DNA from: a virus
Strand: one strand, 5' to 3'
Length of the DNA: 41,353 nt
Virus record (IMG/VR): IMGVR_UViG_3300042560_002994
Location: 1 to 41,353 of that record
Part shown: positions 39,370 to 41,353 of the stretch, one piece after another
Position numbering within the stretch: position 1 is the stretch's first letter
Layout of the letters: each line of letters opens with the position of its first letter
Notes under the pieces: generated by a model
What the model saw: the letters and a program-made list of their open reading frames with translations, nothing else
What the model was told of the DNA's origin: nothing
Databases searched by the model: none
Made by a program: the position numbers and the translations under genes

Positions 39370-39526
39370 CCCCTCCCACACTATGTTTCTAATATGTTTT
39401 TATGGATCATTTTTCCTGGACGCCACCGATTTCCATTCCCGGATACCTTATGTGGTTGTAAACGATCAAACCCCTGGGAGTATTATTATCTATCTTCCTT
39501 CTCCCTCACCATCCATCCTTTATTTC

Positions 39527-39862
39527 TTATCCTACTACTACTTCAATGGTTTCGGTTTGGGCGGTTTTGGTTCCACTACCCTTCGGACGCCCTACTTTCA
39601 AGGTTCCATTGGCTCGTTTTGCTTCCAATTCCGCAATTCGCAATTGACGCTTTGAATTTGGATTGATACCACTTCCAACCGGACGTCCTCGCTTCAACTC
39701 TCCATTGGCTCGCTTCTCATTCAGTTCAGCCAAACGGCGCTGACGCTTTGATTCCGGATTCACTCCACTCCCTACCGGACGTCCACGCTTCACTACTCCA
39801 AACTCAACATTTCCTACTTCTTGAACCAGCTTCTCAGATGCTTTGAATTGAACGTTTTCCAT
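39527..39862 (-). CDS. AT-hook protein, three hooks (paralogue of the 35315 gene)
   Basis: A 111-residue protein with AT-hook cores K-R-G-R-P-V-G-S-G (GRP 27-29), K-R-G-R-P-V-G-S-G (59-61) and K-V-G-R-P-K-G-S-G (91-93). Between the hooks lies a helix of the form N-P-E-S-K-R-Q-R-R-L-A-E-L. The 32-residue hook-plus-helix unit is repeated nearly exactly, and the same unit occurs in the 35315-35611 product, so the two are duplicates. It should bind the minor groove of AT-rich DNA. It has tandem early promoters, the outer one otherwise without a gene. Confidence 0.8.
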   Translation of the reverse strand: MENVQFKASEKLVQEVGNVEFGVVKRGRPVGSGVNPESKRQRRLAELNEKRANGELKRGRPVGSGINPNSKRQLRIAELEAKRANGTLKVGRPKGSGTKTAQTETIEVVVG

Positions 39863-39915
39863 CTTTTTTTGTTTTTGGTGTTTTTTATTAACTTTTATTT
39901 CTTAATCTTATTACC

Positions 39916-39948
39916 TAAATATAACAAACCTTTTTTAGTTTCTAAAAT
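39916..39948 (-). promoter_or_regulatory. Early promoter (39862 AT-hook gene)
   Basis: ATTTTA-N19-TATATTTA on the coding strand. Confidence 0.8.
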
Positions 39949-40004
39949 CCTAAACTAACTTGTTTTTTTAATTATTATTATTATTTCTTTTTAAATCTTA
40001 TACC

Positions 40005-40037
40005 TAAATATAACAAACTATTTTTAGGTAATAAAAT
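40005..40037 (-). promoter_or_regulatory. Early promoter of an empty cassette upstream of the AT-hook gene
   Basis: ATTTTA-N19-TATATTTA on the coding strand, followed by the usual A-rich leader and then directly by the next promoter; no ATG lies between. Confidence 0.7.
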
Positions 40038-40051
40038 CCTAAGTGAACTTA

Positions 40052-40213
40052 TTAAACAAAGACCCTTTTAACAAAAAAATCATTACTACCAAGTTCCTCA
40101 GCACACTCGTTAGCTTCTTTATAAGAAGTGTATAACTTAGGATAGACATTTGGAGTATTATCAAATAAATTGACCCAAGTCACTACATACAAACCATCGC
40201 TCTTAGTTACCAT
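40052..40213 (-). CDS. Small early protein of unknown function
   Basis: A 53-residue ORF starting at ATG 40213. It reads as a compact beta-hairpin plus helix (G-L-Y-V-V-T-W-V-N-L-F, then Y-T-S-Y-K-E-A-N-E-C-A-E-E-L), a pattern seen in small phage SPOR-like or Arc-like domains but too short to assign. Its own early promoter lies 28 bases upstream, and the promoter of the empty cassette begins 15 bases after its stop. Confidence 0.6.
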   Translation of the reverse strand: MVTKSDGLYVVTWVNLFDNTPNVYPKLYTSYKEANECAEELGSNDFFVKRVFV

Positions 40214-40240
40214 TATCTTTTATTTTTAAATCTTATGAAC

Positions 40241-40273
40241 TAAATATAACAATCCTTTTCATAATAATAAAAC
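40241..40273 (-). promoter_or_regulatory. Early promoter (40213 gene)
   Basis: GTTTTA-N19-TATATTTA on the coding strand. Confidence 0.8.
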
Positions 40274-40319
40274 TCTATGTGGCCTTGTTTCTTAAGAGTG
40301 AACTATAACCAATAAATGA

Positions 40320-40338
40320 CCAATAATGAAAATGCCGG
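40320..40338 (+). repeat. Seventh copy of the 19-bp repeat
   Basis: CCAATAATGAAAATGCCGG, two differences from the consensus of the 38.6-38.9 kb cluster. It lies four bases past the stop of the 40343-40507 gene. Confidence 0.75.
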
Positions 40339-40342
40339 TGTT

Positions 40343-40507
40343 TTATGATTCCAAAATGTCCCGTTCCACTACCCTCCAATGTCCTCCTGAGGTACGTTGT
40401 TTCCTTATTTCCATCCACTTCTCAGCCTCCTCAATGCTACTGAATCCCCATTTGGTGATTGGCCTCTCCATTTTCTTGTTGAACCAACTTACACCTATCT
40501 CCTTCAT
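40343..40507 (-). CDS. Small basic Trp-rich early protein
   Basis: A 54-residue ORF starting at ATG 40507. It has four Trp and a basic middle (W-M-E-I-R-K-Q-R-T-S-G-G-H-W-R-V-V). The pattern F-S-S-I-E-E-A-E-K-W fits a small strand-helix-strand domain. It overlaps the upstream gene by four bases (ATGA), so it is translated from the same message. The plus-strand ORF over it is a shadow. Confidence 0.6.
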   Translation of the reverse strand: MKEIGVSWFNKKMERPITKWGFSSIEEAEKWMEIRKQRTSGGHWRVVERDILES

Positions 40508-40665
40508 ACCGTTTCTACTTCAGCCAATTCTTCTTTAATCACCTTCATAATACCAATGGCAAAACCTAAAGCATAACTTGGACTAATTTCTTTAGACATT
40601 TTGTCCTCATTCATCAAAAAGTTATCAATAGCTTTGATAAGGGTTTGTTTTTGATACTCGTTCAT
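40504..40665 (-). CDS. Small early protein of unknown function
   Basis: A 53-residue helical protein starting at ATG 40665 (MNEYQKQTLIKAIDNFLMNE start). A hydrophobic turn Y-A-L-G-F-A-I-G-I-M lies in the second half. It has the shared early promoter 26 bases upstream and leads by a four-base overlap into the Trp-rich gene. Confidence 0.6.
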   Translation of the reverse strand: MNEYQKQTLIKAIDNFLMNEDKMSKEISPSYALGFAIGIMKVIKEELAEVETV

Positions 40666-40690
40666 CTTTTTTATTTTTAAATCTTATTCC

Positions 40691-40723
40691 TAAATATACG
40701 ATCTTTTTACCACGTAACAAAAC
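40691..40723 (-). promoter_or_regulatory. Early promoter (40665 gene)
   Basis: GTTTTG-N19-TATATTTA on the coding strand. It lies just past the hairpin that ends the previous unit. Confidence 0.8.
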
Positions 40724-40732
40724 TCTAAGGGA

Positions 40733-40760
40733 AGGAGTGGATGCTTTCACATCCACTCCT
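40733..40760 (-). terminator. Strong hairpin terminator after the 40787 gene
   Basis: AGGAGTGGATG pairs perfectly with CATCCACTCCT (11 bp, six-base loop); an outer CTAAG/CTTAG pair extends the stem. It starts 27 bases after the stop codon at 40787 and is followed on the minus strand by a T-rich stretch leading into the next promoter. Confidence 0.75.
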
Positions 40761-40786
40761 CTTAGGTATAAGTTAAAAGATAAAAA

Positions 40787-40894
40787 TTAAGATCGGTCAA
40801 CAATTGAATTGATTTCGTCAAGTTTATTTTCAATCCGTTTCAATCCATCCAATATTTCTTTAAGGAACTCAGCCCTTGATATTTCTTCATTCAT
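40787..40894 (-). CDS. Small early helical peptide
   Basis: A 35-residue ORF starting at ATG 40894, a charged amphipathic helix (F-L-K-E-I-L-D-G-L-K-R-I-E-N-K-L-D-E-I) likely to form a coiled coil. It overlaps the upstream membrane-peptide gene by four bases and is followed by a strong terminator hairpin. Function unknown. Confidence 0.55.
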   Translation of the reverse strand: MNEEISRAEFLKEILDGLKRIENKLDEINSIVDRS

Positions 40895-41013
40895 CGTTTC
40901 ACTAAATCATTAAGTAATTCTAAAGCCAATTTAAATACACCACAAGCGACAACAATCGCTAAACTAATCACTGCTAACGCTGCTACTCCTGCCATAACTT
41001 GTTGGACTACCAT
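40891..41013 (-). CDS. Small early membrane protein
   Basis: A 40-residue ORF starting at ATG 41013. A hydrophobic helix covers residues about 5-27 (V-M-A-G-V-A-A-L-A-V-I-S-L-A-I-V-V-A-C-G-V), then an amphipathic tail. It sits between the 41022 gene and the coiled-coil peptide and overlaps the latter (ATGA), so the two may form a membrane complex. Confidence 0.55.
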   Translation of the reverse strand: MVVQQVMAGVAALAVISLAIVVACGVFKLALELLNDLVKR

Positions 41014-41021
41014 TTTATTTC

Positions 41022-41246
41022 TTAGTTAAGCTGTTTCATTACACCCATAATTTCTTCCATGAGTTGATCCTCATCCAATTGAAACATCCAATTATCTGGG
41101 TGGATAATGGAAGCAATTCGTCTCTCTTCATCACTCATTAATGCTGCACCTGTAATTGAATTAACAACATTAAAGGCGTTTTTTTCTCCCATCAATGAAA
41201 TGGCAAAGAAACGATCATAACAAACCATACGATTCAAGAGTCCCAT
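41022..41246 (-). CDS. Small early protein of unknown function
   Basis: A 74-residue protein (MGLLNRMVCYDRFFAISLMG start) with an acidic C-terminal half (D-E-D-Q-L-M-E-E-I-M). No family is recognised. It starts 17 bases after the stop of the partial gene at the right edge and has no promoter of its own in view, so it belongs to a unit that begins outside the window. Confidence 0.55.
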   Translation of the reverse strand: MGLLNRMVCYDRFFAISLMGEKNAFNVVNSITGAALMSDEERRIASIIHPDNWMFQLDEDQLMEEIMGVMKQLN

Positions 41247-41263
41247 GTTAATGTTTTTTTAAG

Positions 41264-41353
41264 TTAGGCTACAACTACAACACGACCGGGGTAACAAACC
41301 AACTTACCCTTAGTTGGGTGAACAATAAAATCATCCTTATCAAATTCTTGGAT
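41264..41353 (-). CDS. Partial CDS at the right edge
   Basis: The last 29 codons of a gene whose start lies beyond 41353. The visible end (D-D-F-I-V-H-P-T-K-G-K-L-V-C-Y-P-G-R-V-V-V-V-A) is beta-rich. No family can be named. Confidence 0.5.
   Translation of the reverse strand: MQEFDKDDFIVHPTKGKLVCYPGRVVVVA

Larger units (their letters stand above)
38464..39526. other. Gene-free stretch of about 1.06 kb with repeats and hairpins
   Basis: No convincing gene on either strand. It contains six copies of a 19-bp repeat (38601-38927), hairpins at 38669-38693 and 38863-38877, an orphan late-type motif (39071-39078), a palindromic G7C6 tract (39121-39135) followed by long T runs, a pyrimidine-rich part on the plus strand (39240-39330) with two TTTGTCACC phrases, and a hairpin at 39350-39369. 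Base composition differs sharply from the A/T-only DNA to the left. A replication origin or a graveyard of decayed cassettes are the two readings I consider. Confidence 0.6.

Noticed and set aside
39250-39666. Plus-strand ORFs near 39.3-39.7 kb
   Set aside because: Shadow of the AT-hook gene and of pyrimidine-rich non-coding DNA; the Pro/Leu/Phe-rich product is typical of an antisense frame.
40326-40538. Plus-strand ORF of 70 residues
   Set aside because: It lies over the convincing minus-strand genes at 40343-40507 and 40504-40665, which have overlaps and a promoter typical of the array.

Overview
This window reads as part of the genome of a virulent, contractile-tailed (T4-like) bacteriophage that infects a member of the Bacteroidota. 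The phage call rests on a baseplate/tail module (gp25-, gp6- and gp5-like proteins), a gp55-type late sigma factor, a T4-type primase, phage tRNAs and a cluster of putative head-packaged enzymes. The host call is inference. Start codons lack Shine-Dalgarno sequences and sit in A-rich leaders. The early promoters (ATTTTR or GTTTGG, 19-nt spacer, TATATTTA) resemble the Bacteroidota -33 TTTG / -7 TAnnTTTG promoter. There is also a small Bacteroidota-style lipoprotein. DNA is AT-rich and every convincing gene lies on the minus strand, so transcription runs from right (41 kb) to left (1).

Layout from left to right. (1) 1-9.8 kb: a tightly overlapping late operon set of virion-associated proteins. 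Many N-termini end in an (L/I)-x-E tripeptide like the T4 capsid-targeting sequence cut by the prohead protease. It includes a PD-(D/E)XK nuclease-like protein, a Dps-like protein, a histone H1-like protein, a P-loop kinase and a 1065-residue multi-enzyme protein (nucleotidylyltransferase, ADP-ribosyltransferase-like, two HExxH peptidase-like domains, HAD phosphatase-like). (2) 9.8-12.0 kb: a Cas4/RecB-like nuclease, a DNA primase and a GIY-YIG protein. (3) 12-28.7 kb: tail, fibre and baseplate proteins. (4) 28.7-31.7 kb: late sigma factor, a membrane-anchored coiled coil, an HD hydrolase, small conserved proteins and an RNase H-like DUF458 protein. (5) 31.7-32.0 kb: three tRNAs (Leu-UAG, Ser-GCU, Ser-UGA). 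(6) 32.0-34.9 kb: a lipoprotein, a DUF932-like protein, a beta-rich protein and a second, R-S-E class ADP-ribosyltransferase. (7) 35.3-41.35 kb: an array of about 18 very small early genes. Most are headed by a copy of the same promoter/leader, and two AT-hook proteins are among them.

Two promoter classes can be read directly. Early genes share hexamer-N19-TATATTTA at least 18 times. Operon heads in the late region carry ATATTTAT, usually 4-5 nt before the start codon and without a -33 box. This suggests late transcripts that begin at or very near the AUG, presumably under the gp55-type sigma.

The most unusual signals are these: a 903-base run (37372-38274) with no G on the plus strand, so two complete genes contain no cytosine in their coding strand; seven copies of a 19-bp element, six of them in a 1-kb gene-free stretch beside it (a candidate replication origin); promoter cassettes with no gene behind them; and the multi-enzyme packaged protein, whose domain junctions coincide with candidate prohead-protease sites and which joins a nucleotidylyltransferase to a putative NAD-consuming transferase.
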